Source: Clostridiales bacterium
Lineage (GTDB): Bacteria; Bacillota; Clostridia; DUOD01
Length of the DNA: 64,000 nt
Reading direction: 5' to 3'
Assembly: GCA_012838995.1 (NCBI GenBank)
Contig: DUOD01000024.1
Span: 1-64,000, forward strand
Below the pieces are notes generated by a model. The model worked only from the letters and a program-made list of their open reading frames with translations, did not search any database and had not been told where the DNA came from. The translations under genes were made by a program, and so were the position numbers. Below are positions 51,062-60,295 of the stretch, in pieces. Each line of letters starts with the position of its first letter. The first letter of the stretch is position 1.

Positions 51062-52066
51062 ATGTTCTTGACCATAGAAAAGCGGTCTGAAGCCGCAGCT
51101 GAGCATAGGCATCCCGGTATTTTCGGCGTTAACCTGTTATATCTTATCTGCCTTACGTTGTTTGTTACAGTAGGGTATTATGTCCAAAGGGTCCATATTT
51201 ACAAGGGTCTGCTTATTACCCAGTTTGGATTAATATTGTTGCCGTCATTATTGTTCATACTGTTTACCAACAAAAACTTTAGGTATACCTTAAGGCTTAA
51301 CAGGCTCAAGTGGTCCTATCTTCCAATACTGTTTGGGATATCGATAGCCGTGTATGGGGTAGCAATATACTTATCCCTGTTATGGTCCATGGTATTGGAT
51401 GCCTTTGGCGAACTTATTCCTTCGCCGTTGCCGCCCATTAATACCGCCTGGGACTATTTAAAAAACATTCTCATTGTAGCCGGAGCCGCCGGTCTTTGTG
51501 AAGAGGTACTGTTCAGAGGTGTTATGCTTAGGGGATATGAAAGGCTGAGCATAAAAAAGGCCATTGTTGTAACCAGCTTGTTATTCGGTTTAATGCATGT
51601 CAATATACAAAACTTCATAGGGCCCGTCATATTGGGGTTTGTTATTGGCTATGCGGTATACAGGACAAACTCCATACTGGCTGGGATGGTCATCCACTTC
51701 CTGAACAACGCAATTTCCCTTACCTTTGCATATATCGGCACCCTTTTGAATAATATGTCAGGGGGTATGGCCGATGAATTTAACACACTCTCGGATTTCC
51801 CCGCCGATATGAAGACCATGGCCGTTATTGTATGGACGGTGATAGGCCTGGTTTGCTTTGCAGTGATGATGCTTTTGCTGAATATACTTAAAAAACGGAC
51901 ACAAGGGCAGGCAAAGCAGCAAATGCCATACAGCGCAGCCGACAAAGAAAAAACAAATTTTTTGCATTATTTACCCCTGGTATTCGCCGGTGTGTTGGCC
52001 GGGGTTAACCTGGTGCTCCAGATAATGGTTATAACCGGTGTGATGCCTGTGGTGCCTACGGTGTGA
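51062..52066 (+). CDS. CPBP family intramembrane glutamic endopeptidase (CAAX/bacteriocin-processing type)
   Basis: Multi-TM; GLCEEVLFRGVMLRGYE, LLFGLMHVNIQNF, GMVIHFLNNAISL. Confidence 0.93.
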   Translation: MFLTIEKRSEAAAEHRHPGIFGVNLLYLICLTLFVTVGYYVQRVHIYKGLLITQFGLILLPSLLFILFTNKNFRYTLRLNRLKWSYLPILFGISIAVYGVAIYLSLLWSMVLDAFGELIPSPLPPINTAWDYLKNILIVAGAAGLCEEVLFRGVMLRGYERLSIKKAIVVTSLLFGLMHVNIQNFIGPVILGFVIGYAVYRTNSILAGMVIHFLNNAISLTFAYIGTLLNNMSGGMADEFNTLSDFPADMKTMAVIVWTVIGLVCFAVMMLLLNILKKRTQGQAKQQMPYSAADKEKTNFLHYLPLVFAGVLAGVNLVLQIMVITGVMPVVPTV

Positions 52067-52070
52067 GGCC

Positions 52071-52550
52071 ATGAATATAACCGTTGTTTGTGTTGGCAGG
52101 CTTAAGGAAAAGTATTTAGTCCGGGCGGTGGAGGAGTATAAAAAAAGGCTTAGGTCCTATTGTCGGCTGAAGATAATCGAGGTGGAAGATGAGAAGACAT
52201 GGGAAAATATGAGCAAAAGGGAAGAGGAACTGGTTAAGGCCAGGGAGGGTGAGCGGATTTTAAAGGCCGCAAAACCTTCGTCGTATGTCATAGCCCTTGC
52301 TATTGAAGGTGTTCAAATGTCGTCCGAGGACTTGGCTGATTATATACAGGATTTGGGTGTAAAGGGCAAAAGCGATATAACCTTCATTATAGGGGGATCG
52401 ATAGGTTTGTCGGATGAAGTACTGTCAAGGAGCCATCTAAAGCTCTCCTTTTCCCTGATGACCTTTCCCCATCAGCTTATGAGGGTAATACTCCTGGAGC
52501 AGATATACAGATCTTTTAAGATCATTAGGGGGGAGCCGTATCATAAATGA
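52071..52550 (+). CDS. rlmH: 23S rRNA pseudouridine-1915 N3-methyltransferase
   Basis: MNITVVCVGRLKEKYLVRAVEEYKKRL, IIGGSIGLSDEVLSRSHLKLSFSLMTFPHQLMRVILLEQIYRSFKIIRGEPYHK. Confidence 0.98.
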   Translation: MNITVVCVGRLKEKYLVRAVEEYKKRLRSYCRLKIIEVEDEKTWENMSKREEELVKAREGERILKAAKPSSYVIALAIEGVQMSSEDLADYIQDLGVKGKSDITFIIGGSIGLSDEVLSRSHLKLSFSLMTFPHQLMRVILLEQIYRSFKIIRGEPYHK

Positions 52551-52625
52551 GTCTAAAGTAGGGTTTATTAAGATTTTATTGTATACAATCTTTATGGATA
52601 GTGGTGGAATAAATTTGAAGTGGTA

Positions 52626-52745
52626 ATGACGAGAAAGTTAAATTTCACAATCCTTATTGAAAAGGATGAGGATGGAATATATATTGCTTTTGTTCCAGCA
52701 TTAAATTGTCGTGCATCCAGCAATATTCGGCAAACCGCATCATAA
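52626..52745 (+). pseudogene. Truncated HicB-like antitoxin remnant
   Basis: MTRKLNFTILIEKDEDGIYIAFVPALNCRASSNIRQTAS*: HicB-like N-terminus then loss of frame and stop. Confidence 0.5.
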
Positions 52746-53009
52746 GTAATGACGGTTTAAATAGATGGCAAGCCCGCTCTTTTAAGACAGGTCTAAACGA
52801 TGCCGACCAAAGTTTGAGCCCATTGCGGCAGCTGAATCATGGTGCGACAATTAAGCTGTTTTAGTGGAATGATTCAGCCCAAATTTTTGGACGGGGCAGA
52901 TGTTTTAAAACTTTATTTATATGCAAAGATTACTTGTCAGGTTTCCTCTCTGGTTTAAAAGGACTGTCGTTTAAGGGCTTTTGGGAGGATTTTTGTTTTT
53001 GGCCTGTTA

Positions 53010-53606
53010 TCATTTGGTTTTGACATTATCGTGTGTATTTGTCAACACCAGCACCGGCCCGTCCGATACCTTTGCAGCTTCCTTGGTACGGTTTACGATA
53101 TCGACTATCTGCATATATGCTTTTTTAGCTCCCAGCACCAGAAGGGGTACCCCGATAAAGTCTATACCCAGGCCACGGGAAAAGAACCCTCCCACTGACA
53201 TGGAAAAGGGTACGGTGGGAGACATGTTGGAAAATATAATTTTTTCGGTAAGTTTAAATTCATTATGAAGAAGGGTAATCAAGTCTTTCAGGCATGGGAT
53301 GAGGATTTTTGATGTACCTCGCCCGATAGTGAATACTTTATTACCCTCTTCGTCCGTTCCTCTGTATATAATTTTGCCCCTATCCTTGGAATTAAGCTTG
53401 TTAAAATAATCGGTGCCCAGTATCTCTTCCGTGGTCGGTATTCTGTCCGCGGGCAGTTTTTTTAGATGTATAGCCGATGCCAAGGAAGATGAATGGGTAC
53501 CTCCAAAGCAATTATAAATAAAGATTATTGTATTTCTCCCCCTTATTTTGTGGCCGGTGCCGGCGGTAACGGCTAAAGCACAGCAAATTATTTTTATATC
53601 ATCCAT
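53010..53606 (-). CDS. DUF3189-like hypothetical protein
   Basis: IKIICCALAVTAGTGHKIRGRNTIIFIYNCFGGTHSSSLASAIHLKKLPADRIPTTEEIL; start at MDDIKI likely. Confidence 0.65.
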   Translation of the reverse strand: MDDIKIICCALAVTAGTGHKIRGRNTIIFIYNCFGGTHSSSLASAIHLKKLPADRIPTTEEILGTDYFNKLNSKDRGKIIYRGTDEEGNKVFTIGRGTSKILIPCLKDLITLLHNEFKLTEKIIFSNMSPTVPFSMSVGGFFSRGLGIDFIGVPLLVLGAKKAYMQIVDIVNRTKEAAKVSDGPVLVLTNTHDNVKTK

Positions 53607-53754
53607 AATGACAATTTTAGTATGTACATTACCATAATAAAAATACACCGCGGTATTACTGTATAATAGAATTAACTATGGTAAACTAAAATCAGCCGGC
53701 ATGTGTTAAAGACTATTTTTATTCTTATTTTTATTGTGGAAGGGTTTAAGTGAT

Positions 53755-54588
53755 ATGATCTATATTACAACCGCCATGCACTGCGAGGCAAAACCGTTTA
53801 TAGACCGCTGGAATTTAAAAAAGGATTCGGCTTCTTCAATATTCAGGGTGTATAAAAATTCGGACAGGATACTGCTTATCACCGGTGTGGGCGTGGTATC
53901 AGCCGCCGTTGGGGCAACTTATCTGCTCACCCGATACCCGCCGCGGTTTGGTGATATGTTCATGAATATCGGTATCTGCGGTGCAAAGGATAAGGATATA
54001 AAAAAGGGTCAGGCCGTGCTTTGCCATAAGATCATCCACCATGACACCGGCAGGTGTTACTACCCGGACATGCTGTTTAAACATCCATTTTTGGAAGGCG
54101 TGCTGGAAACCTTTTCCCGACCGGTGGACAAGGCTTTACGCCCATCCGTCGAGGGTGATGTGGTGGATATGGAAGGTGCGGGCGCCTACCAGGCGGCCGA
54201 GAGGTTTTTAAGTCACGGTGCCATCCATTGCATTAAGATTGTTTCAGATTACCTGGAAGGAAATAAGCTGGACAAGGGCCAAGTGACCGATTTGATAGAA
54301 GGCAATGTACCCGCCGTCAGCCGTTGGATTAGTGTAGTGGAGGATTTACTGCCCTTGCCTGAACCGCTTTTTACTAAAGAAGAGGAAGAATATTTGGACA
54401 GGGTATGCCAAAACCTTAGGTTGACTGTAGCGCTGAAGCATCAGCTCAAGCATTTGGCGGGGCAATATACCGTACGCAGCCAGGACCTAGTGGAGGCACT
54501 AAAACCCTTTGGTGACATTAAGTGTACATCAAAAAATGAGGTGAAACGCTATTTTGAACAGCTCAAAGGACGGCTTATGGAATACTGA
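53755..54588 (+). CDS. Nucleoside phosphorylase/nucleosidase-like protein (splB-associated)
   Basis: MIYITTAMHCEAKPFIDRWNLKK, LLITGVGVVSAAVGATYLL, NIGICGAKDKDIKKG, VDMEGAGAYQAAERFL: PNP/UDP superfamily motifs. Confidence 0.8.
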   Translation: MIYITTAMHCEAKPFIDRWNLKKDSASSIFRVYKNSDRILLITGVGVVSAAVGATYLLTRYPPRFGDMFMNIGICGAKDKDIKKGQAVLCHKIIHHDTGRCYYPDMLFKHPFLEGVLETFSRPVDKALRPSVEGDVVDMEGAGAYQAAERFLSHGAIHCIKIVSDYLEGNKLDKGQVTDLIEGNVPAVSRWISVVEDLLPLPEPLFTKEEEEYLDRVCQNLRLTVALKHQLKHLAGQYTVRSQDLVEALKPFGDIKCTSKNEVKRYFEQLKGRLMEY

Positions 54589-55564
54589 TTTTTCCCATAT
54601 ATACGTGGAAAGGAAAGCAGCCGACCATCCCCGGGCCAAAAGGATTTTATCTCGGTTGAAAAATTCTCGGTTGATAGAAATTGGCCACTATAAGGATGTT
54701 TTTTGCCGCAGCCGCCAAAGTTTCAGGCTGCAAAAACACAGCCCAAAGCTCATCCTGGCTGTTAAGGAGGGCAATCTCCTGTACAAAGGGGCCAGGGTAT
54801 GCCAGGATTTCGGGAACCATCATTTTTATTATACCTCCTGTGTTATGAATTGCCCCTATGATTGTGAATACTGCTACCTTCAGGGAATGTACCCTTCTGC
54901 CAACATCGTTATTTTCGTCAACCTGGAGGATATATTCTTGGATGTGGAGAAACTGCTAAAAAGCCATCCGGTATACCTTTGTATTTCCTATGATACCGAT
55001 TTGCTGGCGCTGGAGGGCATAACGGGGTTTGTTTCTTCTTGGCTGGGGTTTGCTTCCCGGCATGACAGCCTGGTTATAGAACTTCGCACCAAAAGCGCAA
55101 ACTTTAATGCCATTAAGGATATACCTCCCTTGGATAATGTGATTTTGGCGTGGACGCTGTCGCCTGTCGAAGTTATCCATGACTATGAAGAGGGCACCCC
55201 TTCTTTACAAGCAAGACTCAAAAGTATAAAAAGGGCGGTCGATAGGGGATGGAAGGTGAGGCTATGCTTTGATCCCATAATTTTCACAAGGGATTGGAAG
55301 AGACAATACGGCGCATGTGTTAAGGAGGTTTTTGAGGAACTGTCTCCTGACAGTATCCATGATGTCAGCCTGGGGGTATTTCGGATATCCAAAGAATATC
55401 TAAAAAGGATTCACAAGGACAGGCCCAACTCTTTGGTATTTGCCTATCCCTTTGAAGAGAGGGAGGGCGTATGTACCTATTCTTCGGGCCACACAAAGGA
55501 GATGAGGGATTTTTTGTATTCGGAAATTAGCCGGTATATACCCGGGGATAAAATATATTTTTGA
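54554..55564 (+). CDS. splB: Spore photoproduct lyase (radical SAM)
   Basis: YTSCVMNCPYDCEYCYLQGMYPSANIVIFVNLED radical-SAM motif; start uncertain (35-nt overlap with upstream CDS). Confidence 0.9.
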   Translation: MNSSKDGLWNTDFSHIYVERKAADHPRAKRILSRLKNSRLIEIGHYKDVFCRSRQSFRLQKHSPKLILAVKEGNLLYKGARVCQDFGNHHFYYTSCVMNCPYDCEYCYLQGMYPSANIVIFVNLEDIFLDVEKLLKSHPVYLCISYDTDLLALEGITGFVSSWLGFASRHDSLVIELRTKSANFNAIKDIPPLDNVILAWTLSPVEVIHDYEEGTPSLQARLKSIKRAVDRGWKVRLCFDPIIFTRDWKRQYGACVKEVFEELSPDSIHDVSLGVFRISKEYLKRIHKDRPNSLVFAYPFEEREGVCTYSSGHTKEMRDFLYSEISRYIPGDKIYF

Positions 55565-55571
55565 AAGGAAA

Positions 55572-56273
55572 GTGATTATGAAAGCATCGGTTGTTACGGG
55601 CGCCACGTCGGGTATAGGCCTTGAGATTGCCAGGACCTTATTAAGGTTGGGGTACAGGGTATACGGCTTTGGCCGGGATTTTTCCAAGGCAGACATAAAC
55701 CATACCGAGTTTATAAAAACAGTGTGTGACCTGGAAGACATTGACGAGCTTACCAATACAATTAGTGGGATAAGAAAATGGGAGTCGTGTATTCATGTAT
55801 TGGTGAATAATGCCGGGGTGGGGTATTTCGGACCCCATGAGCAGTTAAATGCCCAAAAGATACGCACCATGGTGGCGGTGAACCTACAGGCGCCCCTTAT
55901 TCTAACCCAGCTTTTGCTCAGGGACATAAAAAAAAGCCGTGGCTATATTATTAATATTTCATCCATCACCGGCAAAAGGGTGTGCGCCCATGGTTGTGCT
56001 TACGGCGCTACCAAGGCGGCCTTGACCCATTTTTCCAACAGCCTTTTTGAGGAAACCAGGAAAGCCGGTGTTAAGGTGGTGGCTATACACCCGGATATGA
56101 CAAAGACATCCTTTTATGACCATTTGGACTTTAGGCAGGGCGATATACCCGAAAGCTATATAACGGCAAAATGCGTGGCCCAGGCGGTGGAGACCGTGCT
56201 CAGCCAGAGGGAGGGCACCGTGGTTACCGATATCACCCTTCGGCCCCAGAGGAACATGATAATAAGAAAGTAG
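55572..56273 (+). CDS. SDR family oxidoreductase
   Basis: VVTGATSGIGLEIARTLLRLGYRVYGFGRD, VLVNNAGVGYFG, ISSITGKRVCAHGCAYGATKAAL. Confidence 0.93.
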   Translation: MIMKASVVTGATSGIGLEIARTLLRLGYRVYGFGRDFSKADINHTEFIKTVCDLEDIDELTNTISGIRKWESCIHVLVNNAGVGYFGPHEQLNAQKIRTMVAVNLQAPLILTQLLLRDIKKSRGYIINISSITGKRVCAHGCAYGATKAALTHFSNSLFEETRKAGVKVVAIHPDMTKTSFYDHLDFRQGDIPESYITAKCVAQAVETVLSQREGTVVTDITLRPQRNMIIRK

Positions 56274-56351
56274 TTAGGTAATCGGGGACAGTTTATCAAG
56301 GGTGGAGCTGCTGGGGACTGTATATTAATAAGGTGGGTATGGTGATATGTG

Positions 56352-57068
56352 CTATGGCATCTCGTTTTTTTGACAGTCGGCCTTTAAACAACAGACATCA
56401 CACAAGGGCCTTTTTTTACAGCATTCTTTGCAGTGCCTGACTATAAGGGCGTGGTACTCGTTGTACAACTGGACTTCCTTGGGGAGGTTGGCCTGAAAGA
56501 ACCTTTGAATATCATCATAGCTGTCAGGCAGTGAAAACCCCAGACGGTTAAACATCCTTTTTGTATAGGCGTCTATCACAAATATGGGGATATTAAGTGC
56601 ATATAATATAATGGAATCGGCCGTTTCCCTGCCGATGCCCTTTATGCCTAAAAGCTCTTTGCGGATATCATACGCATCCAACGCCTTCAATGTCTCAAGG
56701 GAAAAATCCTTCTTCTTAAACCATTTTAAAAAGTTTTTCAGCCTTTTTGTTTTTATATTAAAAAAACCGCTGGGTCTTATAAGCTGTGCTAGCTTTTTAT
56801 CTTCCATGTTGTAGAGCACCTGAGGCTTGAGATAGGGTTTTAGGTTAGTAATGGCCTTTTCAACATTATTCCATGAAGTGTTCTGAGTCAGGATAGCACC
56901 CACCATTACTTCAAAGGGGGTATCCCCCGGCCACCAGTGCTGGGGACCGTAGCGGTAGTACAGCTTCCGGTAAATCGTCATAAGCCGGGATGACTGTGTG
57001 TCCATTACAAACATTCCCCCTCCATCAATTCCTTTACTAAGAATAATATACTTGCATTGCCGTGTCAA
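56352..57068 (-). CDS. Endonuclease III-like HhH-GPD DNA glycosylase/AP lyase
   Basis: FEVMVGAILTQNTSWNNVEKAI, LLGIKGIGRETADSIILYALNIPIFVIDAYTKR, C-x6-C-x2-C-x5-C Fe-S cluster CCKKRPLCDVCCLKADC; start probably at MDTQSSR. Confidence 0.9.
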   Translation of the reverse strand: MTRQCKYIILSKGIDGGGMFVMDTQSSRLMTIYRKLYYRYGPQHWWPGDTPFEVMVGAILTQNTSWNNVEKAITNLKPYLKPQVLYNMEDKKLAQLIRPSGFFNIKTKRLKNFLKWFKKKDFSLETLKALDAYDIRKELLGIKGIGRETADSIILYALNIPIFVIDAYTKRMFNRLGFSLPDSYDDIQRFFQANLPKEVQLYNEYHALIVRHCKECCKKRPLCDVCCLKADCQKNEMP

Positions 57069-57136
57069 TTATGAGAAAATTCGGATAAAGCAATACTTTG
57101 TTGATTAATAAATATCTATAATTATATGGAGGTGTA

Positions 57137-57532
57137 GTGTTGAAAACTTATAAGGTAAACCCTTGGGCTGTTACCGGGGCCTTCATATCATTGATAGTTT
57201 GGTTGGCTTTGGCTGCCGGTTTGGTTTTTGCATTGGCTTATAGGTATGAGTTTTGGTACATATTCTTGTCTTGTGTTATATTTTTATGTACCTGGACCAT
57301 ATATGGAAGTATTTATCCCAAGGAAGTAGTCATAGACGAAGGGACCTTAAGTTTAGTAATGCCCTTTGGAAACACCGTAGTAATGGAATATGGAGATGTC
57401 AATATGACAGAGAATAAGAATAATTATATTTTTGTGGTACAGGTTGATAACAAAACCCAAAGAAAAAAGTATATTCAAAAAAAGACTATACCAAAGGAAC
57501 TGGAACAAAAAATATTGATTTTTCAAAAATAA
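57137..57532 (+). CDS. Hypothetical membrane protein with PH-like C-terminal region
   Basis: Two TM segments then beta-rich KEVVIDEGTLSLVMPFGNTVVMEYGDV; RBS tggaggtg. Confidence 0.65.
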   Translation: MLKTYKVNPWAVTGAFISLIVWLALAAGLVFALAYRYEFWYIFLSCVIFLCTWTIYGSIYPKEVVIDEGTLSLVMPFGNTVVMEYGDVNMTENKNNYIFVVQVDNKTQRKKYIQKKTIPKELEQKILIFQK

Positions 57533-57630
57533 TTGTTGTGTTTTAGAATAATGTCGAAAATATATCTTTTTAAGGGAAGTTGTTTTAACTTTTTTTATAA
57601 GATTTATATTACTAAAACATTACACGAATA

Positions 57631-58218
57631 CTATCGGACGATGGCTGATATTATTATAGATAAAACGGACACAACAATTACGCTAAATATAAATAGTTTA
57701 AAATTTTTTCCAATACCGTGTTGTCCCCTGTTGTGTCCTTTTATATAATTTATCGCATTTATAATTAATGATGTTTCATTTGGATTTATATGGCTCCCCT
57801 GGGCCTTTGTTTCATCGACTATATGGGTTGTTTTATTCCAAGTTTGGTTAGGCGGCGGGGTGCTTTGCTCGGGCGTGTACAATTTATAAATAAGTCTTTG
57901 TTGCTTATTTAATACTTTTTCCTTGGATAAAAGCTTATCATGATTAGCCGTGTCAGTATTATGGTATATTTTGTCTGTTGTATATATCGAGGGTTTTCCT
58001 AGATTTTCCAAATGATTTTTATCTGTTCTTTTGATTTCGCCCATTAATGCCATGGTTTTTTTCTTCAACAATGTTTTTGGTATTTCATTTGCAGCGTCAG
58101 CCATAAGTTCATGCTGTGGATTTGACTTATCAACCTCATCGGAGGTGGTATTTGTTTTATTCAATTTATATGTACCGTATGAATTTTTCCTGATATTTCC
58201 GTAGCGTTCTATCTGCAT
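57631..58218 (-). CDS. Hypothetical tail-anchored polar protein
   Basis: 195 aa; long polar, low-complexity N-terminal region and C-terminal TM LFIFSVIVVSVLSIIISAIVR. Confidence 0.55.
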   Translation of the reverse strand: MQIERYGNIRKNSYGTYKLNKTNTTSDEVDKSNPQHELMADAANEIPKTLLKKKTMALMGEIKRTDKNHLENLGKPSIYTTDKIYHNTDTANHDKLLSKEKVLNKQQRLIYKLYTPEQSTPPPNQTWNKTTHIVDETKAQGSHINPNETSLIINAINYIKGHNRGQHGIGKNFKLFIFSVIVVSVLSIIISAIVR

Positions 58219-58524
58219 TTAAAATACCCCTTTATTCAAAAATATAAAGGTGCTTGCACTGTCTATATATTTAAAGGACATTTATAAAATAAACCCTTAT
58301 TTTTCATGTTTTTCGTATTTTTTATCTTTATCCTTATTATACTGCATTTTCCAACATTTTACCATTATAAAAGGACAATTACCTGGAATGGGATTTAATT
58401 ACGGGGTAGAGTAAAACAGTCCAGCCTAGAAGAGAAGGTGGTTTATGGCATGTATATAGCCTGTATAGATTAACCTTGCATCGGTTATATTGGACTAGAA
58501 TAACGAATAGTTGTTAATAATTAT

Positions 58525-58562
58525 GTAATGATAATGTTAACCAAGGTTAACATTATCATTAC
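58525..58562. promoter_or_regulatory. Long palindromic operator-like site
   Basis: GTAATGATAATGTTAACC-AA-GGTTAACATTATCATTAC, 18/18 bp arms, 2-nt centre, upstream of the lipoprotein gene. Confidence 0.7.
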
Positions 58563-58629
58563 GAAAATACTGTACAATATAAAAGTAAAAATACAAAACA
58601 CGGTAATTGAACACGAAAGGAGACTTACC

Positions 58630-59493
58630 ATGAAAAAAAGGTGGATATATGCAGGGTTGGTAGTGATGCTGATAATCTCACTAGCTATGGCGGGTTGTAC
58701 CAAGGGGACAGAAAACTCCGTTGCAGACAACGGTGGGGTGCAGGATGTTCAGCAGGCTCCTAGGGATGATGACCGGCAGGGAACAATAACCCATGGCGGG
58801 GATAAAGAGATTGCTGAAAAGGCCTCGCCGGAGCTCCAAACACAAGATGAAGATAAAGTTTCATATGAAACCAATGAGACGGAGAAAAAGGAAAAACCAC
58901 AAAGCGGAGGAAAGAACAATGATGCTAAGCAGCCAATACAACCGCAAAACCACGCCCAAGAGCTGGCAAAGCTGCTGCCGGATACCGTAGGTTTTAAATG
59001 GATATACAACGGTTTTGCCGAATACGGCCATACCATGGTCCTTAATGAAATATATAACGACAACAATAAAAGGATATATAACATAACCGGTGAAGTGGCG
59101 GATATGTCCGACGGTGAATCCCAAGCGGATTTTAGCTTACAAATACAATATATAATAGATGGCGACACATTGTACCAAGTTAAGACCGAAAAGATGATGA
59201 TGGATTCCATATCCGACAATATACAATTGTTAAAGGCACCGCTAAAGAAAAATGTATTATGGATCCAAAAAGTTAAGGATAAAGAAGGCAGGGATGTTGA
59301 ACTGGAATGTGAAATTACGAATATAGAAGAAATAGATGGGTTAAAACAATACACGGTGGTATACAGGGATAAGAACAGTGAATACTACGAAAAACGTAGG
59401 ATTAAAGAAGGTGTTGGGGTAGTATTTTTTGAAAAGTTATATATAAACGGTGAAGACAGCTTCGAAATAGGTTACTCAATTTTTGAGCAATAG
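58630..59493 (+). CDS. Putative lipoprotein
   Basis: MKKRWIYAGLVVMLIISLAMAGCTKG lipobox; RBS gaaaggaga; polar linker then globular domain. Confidence 0.85.
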   Translation: MKKRWIYAGLVVMLIISLAMAGCTKGTENSVADNGGVQDVQQAPRDDDRQGTITHGGDKEIAEKASPELQTQDEDKVSYETNETEKKEKPQSGGKNNDAKQPIQPQNHAQELAKLLPDTVGFKWIYNGFAEYGHTMVLNEIYNDNNKRIYNITGEVADMSDGESQADFSLQIQYIIDGDTLYQVKTEKMMMDSISDNIQLLKAPLKKNVLWIQKVKDKEGRDVELECEITNIEEIDGLKQYTVVYRDKNSEYYEKRRIKEGVGVVFFEKLYINGEDSFEIGYSIFEQ

Positions 59494-59525
59494 TTATCGG
59501 GGTTGATATAAGCGTATGTAAGACA

Positions 59526-59556
59526 TAAGGGAAGGCAGTACTGCTTTCCCTTTATC
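59526..59556 (+). terminator. Intrinsic terminator after the lipoprotein gene
   Basis: AAGGGAAGGCAG ta CTGCTTTCCCTT TATCTTT. Confidence 0.75.
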
Positions 59557-59576
59557 TTTGTGGATAGTTAAAAGGC

Positions 59577-59608
59577 TTAAAAAAAGGAGCCAACATAGCT
59601 CCTTTTTT
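59577..59608. terminator. Bidirectional terminator between lipoprotein and zinc-ribbon genes
   Basis: AAAAAAGGAGC caacata GCTCCTTTTTT. Confidence 0.8.
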
Positions 59609-60272
59609 AATTCAAGCGTTGACCGCATTCGCCGCAGAAACGGGTACCGGCGGGGCTTTTGGCCCCACATCGGCTGCATTGTTGAAGGCTTAGGCTGGTC
59701 CCGCAGTTAATACAGAACTTGCCTTCACCGCTGGGTTTGCCGCATTGGGGGCATAATATTTGTCTGCTTTCTATTTCCCCGGTGAATACCTGGGTTCTTT
59801 GGGCCTTTTCCTTTATATCGGCTACCATTTTTTCAGCCCGGGCGGCTGCAACCTCTACGCTTTGTCTGGGAGCGCATTCCATACACAAGCCTTCCTGTTC
59901 GTTCAGGTCGCTTTGGCACACCCATCTCTTGCACTTTTCACATCGGTGGTAATGGCCCTTGGCTTCGTTCTGGGCTATTTCAAAGGCCCGTTCGTGTTCC
60001 CTATGCCATTCCGGGGACATGCCTTGGAAACGTTCGGTGAATATATCGGCACCCCTTTCGAAGCTGTAGCCCACGTTGTGTTGACCGAATAGGGAAGTGC
60101 CTACTGATATACCTCTGGCCAGGCCTCTTAACAGGCCCGACTTTTTGTAGGTTTTTGAAGGTATAAACTGGGTCTTGTAACCGTCTTGACAAATGTCACA
60201 ATAAAAGGTAAATTGAAATCCGGCTTCTGTACTATTGTCCTCGTAATTTCTGGTAAAGGGTCGTAATACCAA
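59607..60272 (-). CDS. Zinc-ribbon domain protein
   Basis: CDIC, CEKCKRWVC, LCPQCGKPSGEGKFCINCGTSL and CSRCGAKSPAGTRFCGECGQRL; TTG start at 60272 preceded by AAGGAGG. Confidence 0.8.
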   Translation of the reverse strand: MVLRPFTRNYEDNSTEAGFQFTFYCDICQDGYKTQFIPSKTYKKSGLLRGLARGISVGTSLFGQHNVGYSFERGADIFTERFQGMSPEWHREHERAFEIAQNEAKGHYHRCEKCKRWVCQSDLNEQEGLCMECAPRQSVEVAAARAEKMVADIKEKAQRTQVFTGEIESRQILCPQCGKPSGEGKFCINCGTSLSLQQCSRCGAKSPAGTRFCGECGQRLN

Positions 60273-60295
60273 GTTTTTTTCCTCCTTCAATTGGA

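Noticed and set aside
58528-58629. N-terminal extension of the lipoprotein ORF from 58528
   Set aside because: Begins inside the palindrome; lipobox-containing start MKKRWIYAG at 58630 has a good RBS.
58749-59354. 201-aa minus-strand ORF opposite the lipoprotein gene
   Set aside because: Shadow ORF, Ser/Cys/Phe-rich; the plus strand has a lipobox, RBS and terminator.
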